Shown here in pieces: positions 28,072 through 35,863 of a DNA stretch of 64,000 nucleotides. Numbering within the stretch: the stretch's first letter is position 1; each line of letters starts with the position of its first letter. A program made the translations under genes and the position numbers. Under the pieces are notes generated by a model, which was given only the letters and a program-made list of their open reading frames with translations, did no database searches and was not told the DNA's origin. The DNA comes from Bacillota bacterium (GTDB taxonomy: Bacteria > Bacillota > Clostridia > Lachnospirales > Lachnospiraceae), in contig JAEYOY010000038.1 in NCBI GenBank assembly GCA_023411215.1, forward strand, positions 62,001-126,000, written 5' to 3'.

Positions 28072-28102
28072 TGCATGAAATAGCATTTTTTTTGCATGAA
28101 AT
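28072..28102. promoter_or_regulatory. Two direct repeats, 21 bp apart, in a LytTR divergent region
   Basis: TGCATGAAAT occurs at 28072-28081 and again at 28093-28102. A spacing of two helical turns is the usual geometry of LytTR-domain binding sites. It lies between the Ig-like gene and the LytTR regulator gene. Confidence 0.45.
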
Positions 28103-28214
28103 GACGATATGATGAAAGACCTAAACGAATATCTTAAATTGTGACTAAATACTACTTTATTTTACCATTTACATGTGATACAATCAGTTAAAATACATCT
28201 TGTAGGAGCCACAT

Positions 28215-28961
28215 ATGCTGAGAATAGCAATTTGTGATGATAATATTTCAGACCTATCCAATATGGTCTCGATCGTAAATGACTATATTTTTATGCAGAG
28301 AAATAAACTCGAAATCGAATATGTTGCATTCCAAAACGCAGTGGATCTAATCGCAGCAATGGAAAGTGGACAACGATTCGATTTGATGCTATTAGATATC
28401 CTAATGCCTCTTTTGAATGGAATGGAAGCCGCTAAAGAAATACGCCAATATAACCAGGATGTTAAAATTATCTTTTCTACCTCATCTCCCGAATTTGCAG
28501 TAGAGTCTTATTCTGTGGGTGCTTTTTATTATGCAATCAAGCCAATCTGGAAAGAGAAGCTGATTCTCCTGCTGGATAAAGTAATTGCCGAAATCAAGGT
28601 TTCCGAGGGTACTAGCTTTCTGATTAAAAGCAAGACAGGGCTTACCAGAATTTATACCAATCGTTTAGAATATGCTGAGGTGATCGGCAGAACGATCTTC
28701 TATCACATAATCGATGGATCGGTGATTGAAGCCGTTGGTTCCATGGTTGAGCTTGAAGATGAGCTTCTCAATCATCAAAGTTTTATTAAGCCTCACCGAT
28801 CTTACATCCTTAATATGGATTATATCGATACATTAGGCCAGAGGGAGATTGTAATGAGGTCTCGTAGCTCTGTCCCAATCGCCAAAGCAAATTATAAAGC
28901 CGTCAAGTCAGCCTACATATCCTACGCTTTTAAGGAGCATAGCTCCTATGAGAATAACTGA
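28215..28961 (+). CDS. LytTR-family response regulator (kinase partner decayed)
   Basis: The 248-residue protein has a receiver domain with Asp61 in LMLLDILMPLLNG and a C-terminal LytTR DNA-binding domain (LIKSKTGLTRIYTNRLEYAE; SFIKPHRSYILNMDYI). AGGAG precedes the ATG. Such regulators are normally followed by a GHKL kinase gene; here only a broken kinase start remains downstream, so this regulator is probably orphaned. It may control its own promoter and the divergent Ig-like gene. Confidence 0.9.
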   Translation: MLRIAICDDNISDLSNMVSIVNDYIFMQRNKLEIEYVAFQNAVDLIAAMESGQRFDLMLLDILMPLLNGMEAAKEIRQYNQDVKIIFSTSSPEFAVESYSVGAFYYAIKPIWKEKLILLLDKVIAEIKVSEGTSFLIKSKTGLTRIYTNRLEYAEVIGRTIFYHIIDGSVIEAVGSMVELEDELLNHQSFIKPHRSYILNMDYIDTLGQREIVMRSRSSVPIAKANYKAVKSAYISYAFKEHSSYENN

Positions 28962-29106
28962 TCTGATTTACGCATTATGTCATATTCTTTGATTTCTCTG
29001 CTATGTATCTGCTTCTTGACAGTTTCCATTTATCGTGGGCGCCTTTATAGATTATTCCGCAAATATCATGGTGTAGCCCTCATCGTAGCATATATCCTGA
29101 TGCTTG
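28948..29106 (+). pseudogene. Remnant of a GHKL sensor kinase gene (5' end only)
   Basis: A start codon overlaps the regulator stop. It opens MRITDLIYALCHIL, typical of LytTR-partner kinases, and then meets TGA. In the next frame a hydrophobic continuation follows (ISLLCICFLTVSIYRG, then FRKYHGVALIVAYILML). Everything after that is missing and replaced by the hydrogenase fragment. The ribosome binding site lies in a small hairpin (AGGAGCATAGCTCCT). Confidence 0.6.
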
Positions 29107-29143
29107 CAAAAATCAGCTTGCAGTTAAATACATGCAAGCTGAT
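29107..29143 (-). terminator. Terminator behind the hydrogenase fragment and hpt
   Basis: Eleven-bp stem, 29112-29122 and 29133-29143, followed on the minus strand by TTTTTGC. It now probably ends hpt transcription. Confidence 0.7.
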
Positions 29144-29150
29144 CAAGGTT

Positions 29151-29268
29151 CTACATCATTCTACGCTTCTCATAATGCGTAAGAAGCAATTCATGTGCCT
29201 TCTCTCCATATGGCTCATCTACTCCATTGGGAACAGATCTAAACCATGTAAAGATATTATTTGATTTT
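29151..29268 (-). pseudogene. 3' fragment of an [FeFe]-hydrogenase gene
   Basis: The minus strand encodes DEPYGEKAHELLLTHYEKRR and a stop, closely matching the hydrogenase C-terminus EPYGEKAHELLHTHYEKRRK encoded at 30291. About 49 of 57 bases match over the best stretch (29161-29217). Homology fades after about 60-70 bp. It starts immediately behind the hpt stop codon. Confidence 0.8.
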
Positions 29269-29811
29269 CTATTTATTTTCGTAAACATCTCTTTTTAGTA
29301 CACCAATAAAGGGTAGATTTCTATATTTCTCAGCGTAATCTATACCATATCCAATAATGAATTCATCAGGAACCTCAAACCCCTTATAATCTATATCAAT
29401 CGCAATTTCCCTTCTTGCAGGTTTATCCAAAAGAGTACAGATTTTTAAAGATTTTGGATGACGGCTTAATAGGTTTTGCTTTAAATATGCCAATGTCAGT
29501 CCTGTATCTATAATATCTTCAACGATAATAATATTTTTCCCTTCAATATTATCCTCTAGGTCTTTTATTATACGAACTACACCACTAGTTTCTGCAGAAT
29601 TACCATAACTTGAGACCACCATATAATCAATATAAGCAGGTAAACTAATTTTTCTAATTAGATCCGATAAAAACACACTTGCACCTTTTAAGATACCTAC
29701 AAGCATAACCTCCTCACCAGCATAATCTTTAGAGATCTCTTCTCCTAATTCATGTATTCTATTTGCTAATACATTCTCGTCCAATAAAATTGTTTCTACA
29801 TCTTTTAACAT
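29269..29811 (-). CDS. hpt: Hypoxanthine phosphoribosyltransferase
   Basis: The 180-residue enzyme converts hypoxanthine or guanine plus PRPP into IMP or GMP. The PRPP-binding loop IIVEDIIDTGLTLAYL and the family motifs LVGILKGASVFLSDL and DYMVVSSYG are intact, and the length is normal. I use ATG 29811, preceded by AAAGAGG; the upstream ATG at 29853 has no ribosome binding site. Transcription likely ends at the hairpin at 29107, which came with the hydrogenase fragment. Confidence 0.94.
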   Translation of the reverse strand: MLKDVETILLDENVLANRIHELGEEISKDYAGEEVMLVGILKGASVFLSDLIRKISLPAYIDYMVVSSYGNSAETSGVVRIIKDLEDNIEGKNIIIVEDIIDTGLTLAYLKQNLLSRHPKSLKICTLLDKPARREIAIDIDYKGFEVPDEFIIGYGIDYAEKYRNLPFIGVLKRDVYENK

Positions 29812-30079
29812 GATAACCTCTTTCTGACCACAGTGGGATTTGTCGCACCACAAGCGTCCTCTTTAATATTGTTCTTGTAATTTTTATGATAACAAATATG
29901 CTATTACCATCATCAACGATAAAATAAGATGCTCTTTTACAATTCGATCTATACCAACTGATTGAATGCCTAAGTTCTATTATAACTGTCTAATATAATA
30001 ATTTCCAGAGAAAAATAAGAAAAAAATCTTGATAGGAGAATGATCGTTATATAAATGAATTCACAAGTAGAAAAGAGCC

Positions 30080-30196
30080 GGATCCGGCTATGATGAAGAC
30101 TTTATAATGGAAGTTGCTAGAATCATGGAGTATCATAAAGCATATGAAGTATTAAAAGATGATATAAAGTATTCAGAGAAAGAGATTTGTTTATAA
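30080..30196 (+). pseudogene. Unidentified 3' gene fragment on the plus strand
   Basis: A coding-like frame reads YDEDFIMEVARIMEYHKAY followed by EVLKDDIKYSEKEICL and TAA. There is no start codon with a ribosome binding site and an in-frame stop lies just upstream. It ends 40 bp before a bidirectional terminator. It looks like the helical C-terminus of a lost gene; family not recognised. The rest of 29812-30234 shows no gene. Confidence 0.35.
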
Positions 30197-30234
30197 TTGG
30201 AAAAGTACTGGTAAGTAGTATAAAAACGTAACAT

Positions 30235-30272
30235 AAAAATGGCTTGCATCTTTACGGATGCAAGCCATTTTT
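30235..30272. terminator. Bidirectional terminator of the hydrogenase operon
   Basis: Sixteen-bp near-perfect palindrome with loop TTTACG, flanked by A5 and T5 tracts. Confidence 0.88.
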
Positions 30273-30290
30273 ATATATAAGTTAAGGGTT

Positions 30291-32027
30291 TTACATCTTT
30301 CTGCGCTTTTCATAATGGGTATGAAGCAGTTCATGTGCTTTTTCTCCATAAGGCTCACCAAGATATTCCTCATAAAGCTTTTGGACATATGGATTTTCGT
30401 TTGATTTTCTAAGCTTCTTCTCCTTATCTATCTTATAGATACCTTCCATACGCTTTTTAACTACATCAAAATCACCATGATGGTATGGTTGTCCTCCCCC
30501 ATCAATGCAGCCTCCGGGGCATGCCATGATTTCTATTGCGTGGTAATCTGCCTTTCCTTCTCGTATATTTTCAAGAAGTGTCCTGGCATTACCAAGACCA
30601 TGGGCTACAGCGATCTTGACATCCATATCATTTATTTTTACGACAGCTTCCTTTATTCCATCAAATCCTCTTAGGTCATGGAACTCAACTTTTTTTAGAG
30701 TCTTATCCGTTAACCATTCATATATCGTTCGAAGAGCTGCCTCGATAACACCGCCGGTGGCTCCGAATATTACAGACGCGCCAGTGGATTCACCTAACGG
30801 ATTGTCATAATCCTCTTCCTCCAGCTCCATCAGATCGATATTGGCTTCCTTCAACATCCTCGCTAATTCTCTGGTTGTTATTACTTCGTCCACATTCTGT
30901 AAGCCATCATTAGACAACTCCGGTCTGGCTGCTTCATACTTCTTCGCCAAGCAGGGCATGACAGAGACCACACAGATATCTTCTGGATTGATTCCTAGCT
31001 TTTCGGCATAGTAGCTCTTTGCAACTGCACCAAACATCTCATGTGGCGACTTGCTGGTTGATGGAATATCTAGCATGTCGTTGAACTGATGCTCAAAGAA
31101 TTTAACCCAACTAGGGCAACAGCTCGTAAGAATTGGTAATTTCCCGCCATTCTTAAGACGGTGAATGAATTCGCTAGCCTCTTCCATGATGGTTAAATCA
31201 GCAGCAAAATCGGTATCAAACACTTTATCAAAACCAAGACGGCGCAGAGCGGCAACCATTTTCCCTGTAACCACTGTACCGGGCTTTGCTCCGAATTCCT
31301 CGCCCAGTGCAACTCGAACTGCAGGTGCTGTCTGTACCACTACAAGTTTCCTCTTATCATTTAGTGCATTCCATACATTGTCGATATGACTGACCTCTGT
31401 TAAAGCTGCCGTTGGGCATACCATTACACACTGTCCGCAGAAGACACAGGTGGATTCATTCATGGTCATGTTCATCGATGCGGCTATATAGGTATCAAAG
31501 CCTCGATTGATTGCCGATAGAACATTCACGGTCTGTACCTCATTACACATCGTTTCACACCTTCTACACATGACGCACTTATCCATGTTACGAATGATGG
31601 CTCTGCTTGATACATCAATCGGGTGCTCTGCCCGCTCGCCTTTATATCTTATTGCACGAATATGATATTCCGCTGCCAGTGCCTGAAGCTCACATCCTAG
31701 GTTCTTCTCGCAAACCAGACAATCCTTCGGATGATTCGATAGAAAAAGTTCTATGATTGTTCTTCTCGCCTGAATACACCTTAAGGAATTTGTCGTCACC
31801 ACCATACCTTCCACTGCGGGAGTCGAACAGGATGGTGCAAGATTCCTCCTCCCCTCCACCTCAACAACACATATACGACACGAAGCACCTCTGTTAACCA
31901 TTCTTATATCATGCAGGTCAAGATTACAAAGAGTTGGAATTCTTATTTTTAACTTGCGGGCAGCCTCAAGGATTGTACTTCCATCCTCCACAGCAACCTT
32001 TTGGTTATTTATTGTCATATTAATCAT
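30291..32027 (-). CDS. hndD: [FeFe]-hydrogenase catalytic subunit (group A, HndD type)
   Basis: The 578-residue subunit has an N-terminal [2Fe-2S] ferredoxin domain, a His/Cys-ligated [4Fe-4S] site (HPKDCLVCEKNLGCELQ), two [4Fe-4S] motifs (CVMCRRCETMC; CVFCGQCVMVCP), and the H-cluster signatures TSCCPSWVKF, MPCLAKKYE and MACPGGCIDGGGQP. The C-terminal small-subunit domain ends YGEKAHELL. It reduces protons using electrons from the NADH-oxidising partners. The start ATG 32027 follows AGGAGG. It is the last gene of the hndA-B-C-D-like operon; the set suggests electron-bifurcating NADH/ferredoxin-dependent H2 production. Confidence 0.95.
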   Translation of the reverse strand: MINMTINNQKVAVEDGSTILEAARKLKIRIPTLCNLDLHDIRMVNRGASCRICVVEVEGRRNLAPSCSTPAVEGMVVTTNSLRCIQARRTIIELFLSNHPKDCLVCEKNLGCELQALAAEYHIRAIRYKGERAEHPIDVSSRAIIRNMDKCVMCRRCETMCNEVQTVNVLSAINRGFDTYIAASMNMTMNESTCVFCGQCVMVCPTAALTEVSHIDNVWNALNDKRKLVVVQTAPAVRVALGEEFGAKPGTVVTGKMVAALRRLGFDKVFDTDFAADLTIMEEASEFIHRLKNGGKLPILTSCCPSWVKFFEHQFNDMLDIPSTSKSPHEMFGAVAKSYYAEKLGINPEDICVVSVMPCLAKKYEAARPELSNDGLQNVDEVITTRELARMLKEANIDLMELEEEDYDNPLGESTGASVIFGATGGVIEAALRTIYEWLTDKTLKKVEFHDLRGFDGIKEAVVKINDMDVKIAVAHGLGNARTLLENIREGKADYHAIEIMACPGGCIDGGGQPYHHGDFDVVKKRMEGIYKIDKEKKLRKSNENPYVQKLYEEYLGEPYGEKAHELLHTHYEKRRKM

Positions 32028-32106
32028 AGCTATTAACCTCCTTGCTGCCTTCTTGGAGCAGCTAACGTCTCTCCAGCTTTGAATTTGCATTTCGTAGAAC
32101 ATGATA

Positions 32107-33729
32107 TTATTGAAGCTCCTGGCAAACTCCTGCCGGACATTTCTTATCGATTACATGAGCCTTATACTCATCATAAAAGTATTTCATCGTACTCAGAACT
32201 GGATTCGGAGCCGTTTGTCCTAAACCGCAAAGAGAAGTGTCTTTGATAATCTCACCTAACTCCTGCAGATCATACAAATCCTGTTCCGTACCATTTCCCT
32301 TTACTATATTCACCATGGTCTCAAACATTCGCTTGTTTCCAATCCGGCACGGAGTACATTTACCGCAGGATTCATCTACTGTAAATTCCAAATAGAATTT
32401 AGCGATATCTACCATGCAATTATCTTCATCCATAACAATCATACCACCCGATCCCATCATGGATCCGATACTGCTAAGTGACTCATAATCAATGGGAATA
32501 TCCAGATTCTCTTCTGTAATACAGCCTCCGGATGGCCCTCCAGTCTGAACCGCTTTAAACTTCTTATTATTCTTAATTCCTCCGCCGATATTATAAATAA
32601 TCTCCCGCAAGGTAATCCCCATCGGAACCTCAACCAAACCGACGTTGTTCACCTTGCCAGCTAATGCAAATACCTTCGTTCCAGGTGATTTCTCGGTACC
32701 GATGCTTCGAAACCAATCAGCCCCTCTTATGAAGATGGGAGCAACATTCGCCAATGTCTCTACGTTATTGACACAGGTTGGCTTATTCCAGACACCGCTC
32801 TCTGCTGGAAAGGGAGGCTTTGTAAACGGCTCACCCCTGTCTCCCTCAATCGAATGAATAAGTGCCGTCTCTTCTCCGCAAACAAAAGCACCGGCTCCAT
32901 ATCGGATTTCAATATCGAAATTAAAACCGGTACCAAGTATATCCTCTCCCAGTAACACCAATTCTCTAGCCTGATCAATCGCTACAACCAGCCGGTGAAT
33001 AGCAAGCGGATATTCTGCTCTTATATAGATATATCCATGCTCCGCTCCGATAGCAAATCCCGCAATTGCCATTGCTTCCAGCACTGAATGAGGATCCCCT
33101 TCAAGAATGGAACGATCCATAAATGCACCCGGATCTCCTTCATCCGCATTACAAATAATATACTTTTCATCCGACTTATTTTTTCTTGTAAACTTCCACT
33201 TCAAACCCGTGGGAAAGCCACCGCCGCCCCGACCTCTGAGTCCTGATTGAACCACGGTGTCGATTACCTCATCAGGGGTTAACTCGGTGAGACATTTTGC
33301 AAGCGCCTGGTAACCATCTGCCGCCAAGCTCTCATGAATATTCTCCGGATCGATAAAGCCGCAATTACGTAGTGCAATTCTGATCTGCTTCTTGTAGAAG
33401 GGAATTTCCTTTTGCCCCTCCAGTTTTCCTTTCCCATTTGGATCGGTAAACAATAATCTGTCTACCTGACGCCCCTTTATAACATGCTCTGTAACGATCT
33501 CATCGGCATCTTCCGGTTTAACTGATACATAGAAGACATTATCAGGGTATACCTTCATAATCGGTCCCTTTTCACAAAAGCCAAAGCATCCTGTAACAAC
33601 CACTTCAACCGTATCGGAAAGCCCGTGCTCTTTAATACTTTCATTTAGATTTTCTGCCAGCTTTAAACTATCTGAAGAAGTACATCCGGTACCACCGCAG
33701 ACGAGCAAGTGCATTCTTATATTACTCAT
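32107..33729 (-). CDS. hndC: NADH-oxidising NuoF-like hydrogenase subunit (HndC type)
   Basis: The 540-residue protein has an N-terminal thioredoxin-like [2Fe-2S] domain (CGGTGCTSSDS), a NuoF flavin/NADH-binding core (GLRGRGGGGFPTGLKW; ICNADEGDPGAFMDR) and the [4Fe-4S] motif CGKCTPCRIG. It ends at KKCPAGVCQELQ and so lacks the extra C-terminal ferredoxin domain found in many HndC/HydB homologues. It oxidises NADH and passes electrons to the hydrogenase subunit. GGAGG precedes the ATG. Confidence 0.94.
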   Translation of the reverse strand: MSNIRMHLLVCGGTGCTSSDSLKLAENLNESIKEHGLSDTVEVVVTGCFGFCEKGPIMKVYPDNVFYVSVKPEDADEIVTEHVIKGRQVDRLLFTDPNGKGKLEGQKEIPFYKKQIRIALRNCGFIDPENIHESLAADGYQALAKCLTELTPDEVIDTVVQSGLRGRGGGGFPTGLKWKFTRKNKSDEKYIICNADEGDPGAFMDRSILEGDPHSVLEAMAIAGFAIGAEHGYIYIRAEYPLAIHRLVVAIDQARELVLLGEDILGTGFNFDIEIRYGAGAFVCGEETALIHSIEGDRGEPFTKPPFPAESGVWNKPTCVNNVETLANVAPIFIRGADWFRSIGTEKSPGTKVFALAGKVNNVGLVEVPMGITLREIIYNIGGGIKNNKKFKAVQTGGPSGGCITEENLDIPIDYESLSSIGSMMGSGGMIVMDEDNCMVDIAKFYLEFTVDESCGKCTPCRIGNKRMFETMVNIVKGNGTEQDLYDLQELGEIIKDTSLCGLGQTAPNPVLSTMKYFYDEYKAHVIDKKCPAGVCQELQ

Positions 33730-33746
33730 AATTCGTCCTCCTTTCG

Positions 33747-34136
33747 TTATTTATCAGATGGGTGTGAAATGATTGCATTCTGCAGAAGACGTCCATGCTT
33801 AATATGTTCCTTAACGATCTCCCTTCCTCTATTTGCATCAACATGACCATAGATAACAGAAGGTATATCTTTACTAATCACCTCTACGACAGGTTCCTTG
33901 GCACAGCTTCCCATACATCCGGTCTGAGTTACTGATACATTTGTGATATTCTGAATCGCAAGTTCATCAATGATTGCCTGCATCGTTTCTCTGGCGCCAC
34001 TAGCAATCCCACAGGTTGCCATTCCAACCCGTATCATAATCTTATCCTCTGACTCCGCTGTCGTTCTTAAATCAAATTTATCTTTGGCGGCTTGTCGAAT
34101 TTTTTCCAGTTCCTCTAATGATTTTAATTTCCTCAT
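33747..34136 (-). CDS. hndB: [2Fe-2S] thioredoxin-like hydrogenase subunit (HndB type)
   Basis: The 129-residue protein folds as a thioredoxin-like [2Fe-2S] ferredoxin. The cluster cysteines are in GMATCGIASGA and TGCMGSCAKEP. It is the small electron-transfer subunit of the complex. Its ATG overlaps the TGA of the previous gene, indicating translational coupling. Confidence 0.9.
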   Translation of the reverse strand: MRKLKSLEELEKIRQAAKDKFDLRTTAESEDKIMIRVGMATCGIASGARETMQAIIDELAIQNITNVSVTQTGCMGSCAKEPVVEVISKDIPSVIYGHVDANRGREIVKEHIKHGRLLQNAIISHPSDK

Positions 34137-34621
34137 TTATTTTCTACCCCTTTATTTTCATCAATTATTTTTTTCACTTGATCTACTTCCACTTTTCCGT
34201 AAACCTTATCATTAACCATTACAACAGGAGCAAGTCCACAGGCACCGATACATCTCAGTCCTGATAAGGTATACTTATTATCCTCCGATGTTTCTCCGGT
34301 ATGAATATTCAATTCGCGTTCAAATTCCTTCATGACAGCGTCAGATCCTCTTACGAAGCATGCTGTTCCAAGGCAAACATTAATGACGTTCTCTCCTCTG
34401 GGCTTGGTAGTAAAATAAGAATAGAAGCTGATTACACCATAAACCTTAGAAACGGGTAAATCCAGCCTTTCTGAAATAAACAAAATCACCTCATCGGATA
34501 GAAATCCAAATATATGTTGTGCCTTATGCAGTACTGCAATTAAGGCTCCTCTTTTGTCCTTAATACTGTCAATATAGTCCTGTAACTCCAGAAATCCACC
34601 ATGTAATTTCTTTCCTGCCAT
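34133..34621 (-). CDS. hndA: NuoE-like [2Fe-2S] hydrogenase subunit (HndA type)
   Basis: The 162-residue protein is a NuoE/24-kDa-type subunit with its cluster cysteines in GTACFVRGS (with a Cys upstream) and LRCIGACGLAPV, preceded by the helical domain FLSDEVILFISERL. It is the first gene of the operon; AGGAGG precedes the ATG. Confidence 0.93.
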   Translation of the reverse strand: MAGKKLHGGFLELQDYIDSIKDKRGALIAVLHKAQHIFGFLSDEVILFISERLDLPVSKVYGVISFYSYFTTKPRGENVINVCLGTACFVRGSDAVMKEFERELNIHTGETSEDNKYTLSGLRCIGACGLAPVVMVNDKVYGKVEVDQVKKIIDENKGVENK

Positions 34622-34753
34622 TTTTAGCCTCCTATTGATATCAACATTTATTTAAACCCATAGGTTAATGCATTTTACAAATCATTAATTACTATTATTG
34701 GTTATATTTCTATCAATTATGTATTGCTACTGATGTCCTTTCAGAAAACCGGA

Positions 34754-34773
34754 TGAATTGATAAACCAATTCA
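34754..34773. promoter_or_regulatory. Inverted repeat upstream of the hydrogenase operon
   Basis: TGAATTG (34754-34760), 6 bp, CAATTCA (34767-34773), about 130 bp before hndA. It could be an operator; it does not match the Rex consensus. Confidence 0.3.
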
Positions 34774-34788
34774 CTTGTCATGAATAAC

Positions 34789-34968
34789 AAAGTGTCAGTT
34801 CGCTGACACTTTCGCGCCCGAGCGGATTGCGAAGCAATAACTACCTTTCCGCGAGGTGCGTCATCCCAAAGTGAACTTCGTTCACTTGCACGGAGTGCTT
34901 TTTATTGTATAGGACGAACTTTCCTAAACAATAAAAAAGGCGCCGCACAATTCTTTGTGCGACAGCCC
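34789..34968. other. Dense multi-hairpin intergenic element
   Basis: Six hairpins follow each other: AAAGTGTCAG/CTGACACTTT with a TTCG loop (34789-34812); a compound stem GCGCC...GGTGC enclosing ATTGC-GAA-GCAAT (34814-34859); AAGTGAAC/GTTCACTT (34869-34887); GCAC/GTGC (34888-34898); TTTTTATTGT/ACAATAAAAA (34899-34937); and GGC..CGCACAA/TTGTGCG..GCC (34939-34968). The last has T6 behind it on the minus strand and acts as a terminator there. GC content is clearly above the flanks. It may be a repeat element or a structured RNA. The stretch 34622-34753 upstream of hndA shows no gene. Confidence 0.6.
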
Positions 34969-34988
34969 TAATAATGGTCTATTTTTAT

Positions 34989-35116
34989 TTACCTGTTATA
35001 TCTTTTTGACTTGTTGATAATTCCAGGCCTCAAGCCCATCAGATAACCCGCCTCGAAGTTATATGATTCATCGTTCCAGGTACCACTCCAGAATAGGTAT
35101 GTATTCGTCTCTTCAT
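34989..35116 (-). pseudogene. 3' fragment of an unidentified secreted-protein-like gene
   Basis: Behind the membrane-protein gene the minus strand encodes TYEETNTYLFWSGTWNDES, then YNFEAGYLMGLRPGIINKSK and a stop at 34989. A TGA lies just upstream in frame and no start is available. The aromatic, Gly-rich composition resembles the end of an extracellular repeat or carbohydrate-binding protein. The hairpin at 34939-34968 would have been its terminator. Confidence 0.5.
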
Positions 35117-35152
35117 AGGTCTTTCAGTTCCCAAAACTGACAGATTTATAAT

Positions 35153-35689
35153 TTATTTCGTATCCTTATAATGAGGCTTTTCTATTAATCTAAGCTTGAT
35201 TATATGTTTTGCAAATACTCTAAGACATATGAACCATATACTTACATATACAAGTGAAAAAATAAAAAATATTAGTAAAGTATCATGTAAGGAGTAAGAA
35301 CCTGTAAAAGCTACAAATGCTGGAATGGCTGCTACATACGTTAATACAATCATTCCTAATGATAATACTACGGCGGAAGCTAGTATTGTTACTAATAGCC
35401 CCTTTCTATATAGCAAGGATCCCAGCGTAATACCGAGCAACCCTGTTGTGAAAAGCAAAATAGTAGCTTCCTGCGGACTAACTAAAATAAGAATGAAGAC
35501 AGAGGAAAATAACACAGTAAAACCAAGAAAAACATTTATAACAGCCGCTAATGCAATAGGTACTGTACTAAACGGACTGAAAGCCAGTCCAATTGCCGGT
35601 AAAAATATAGGAGCCGATTGGAACAAAACAGTAATTGCTGTTAACAAGCCTCCGATACTAATCAAATGAACTATTTTTGTTTTCTTCAC
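35153..35689 (-). CDS. Small polytopic membrane protein
   Basis: The 178-residue protein has about five or six hydrophobic segments and a basic C-terminal tail (KLRLIEKPHYKDTK). The size and segment pattern resemble the S component of an ECF-type transporter, but no family signature is certain. I start at GTG 35689, 7 nt after GGGGG; ATG 35728 lacks a ribosome binding site. It is monocistronic and its stop is followed directly by a foreign 3' gene fragment. Confidence 0.65.
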   Translation of the reverse strand: MKKTKIVHLISIGGLLTAITVLFQSAPIFLPAIGLAFSPFSTVPIALAAVINVFLGFTVLFSSVFILILVSPQEATILLFTTGLLGITLGSLLYRKGLLVTILASAVVLSLGMIVLTYVAAIPAFVAFTGSYSLHDTLLIFFIFSLVYVSIWFICLRVFAKHIIKLRLIEKPHYKDTK

Positions 35690-35863
35690 TAAAATACCCC
35701 CAAGTTTATATTTAATATATTGAGTCATAAAGTCGATTATTTTGATATGCTTTGTTGTCCCTAATTAATTGGATCTATATTATTGGTATGCACAAATTAG
35801 GTACTAATAGAACATTTCTGATCATATTCTTTAAAAGACATAGAAAAAGGAGTATTATGCAAG

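Noticed and set aside
28977..29264. 95-residue plus-strand frame after the LytTR regulator
   Set aside because: Its second half is antisense to the hydrogenase fragment; the first half is the shifted continuation of the decayed kinase, so it is not one gene.
34754..34773. Rex operator for the hydrogenase operon
   Set aside because: The inverted repeat does not match the TTGTTAA-type Rex consensus; kept only as an unassigned repeat.
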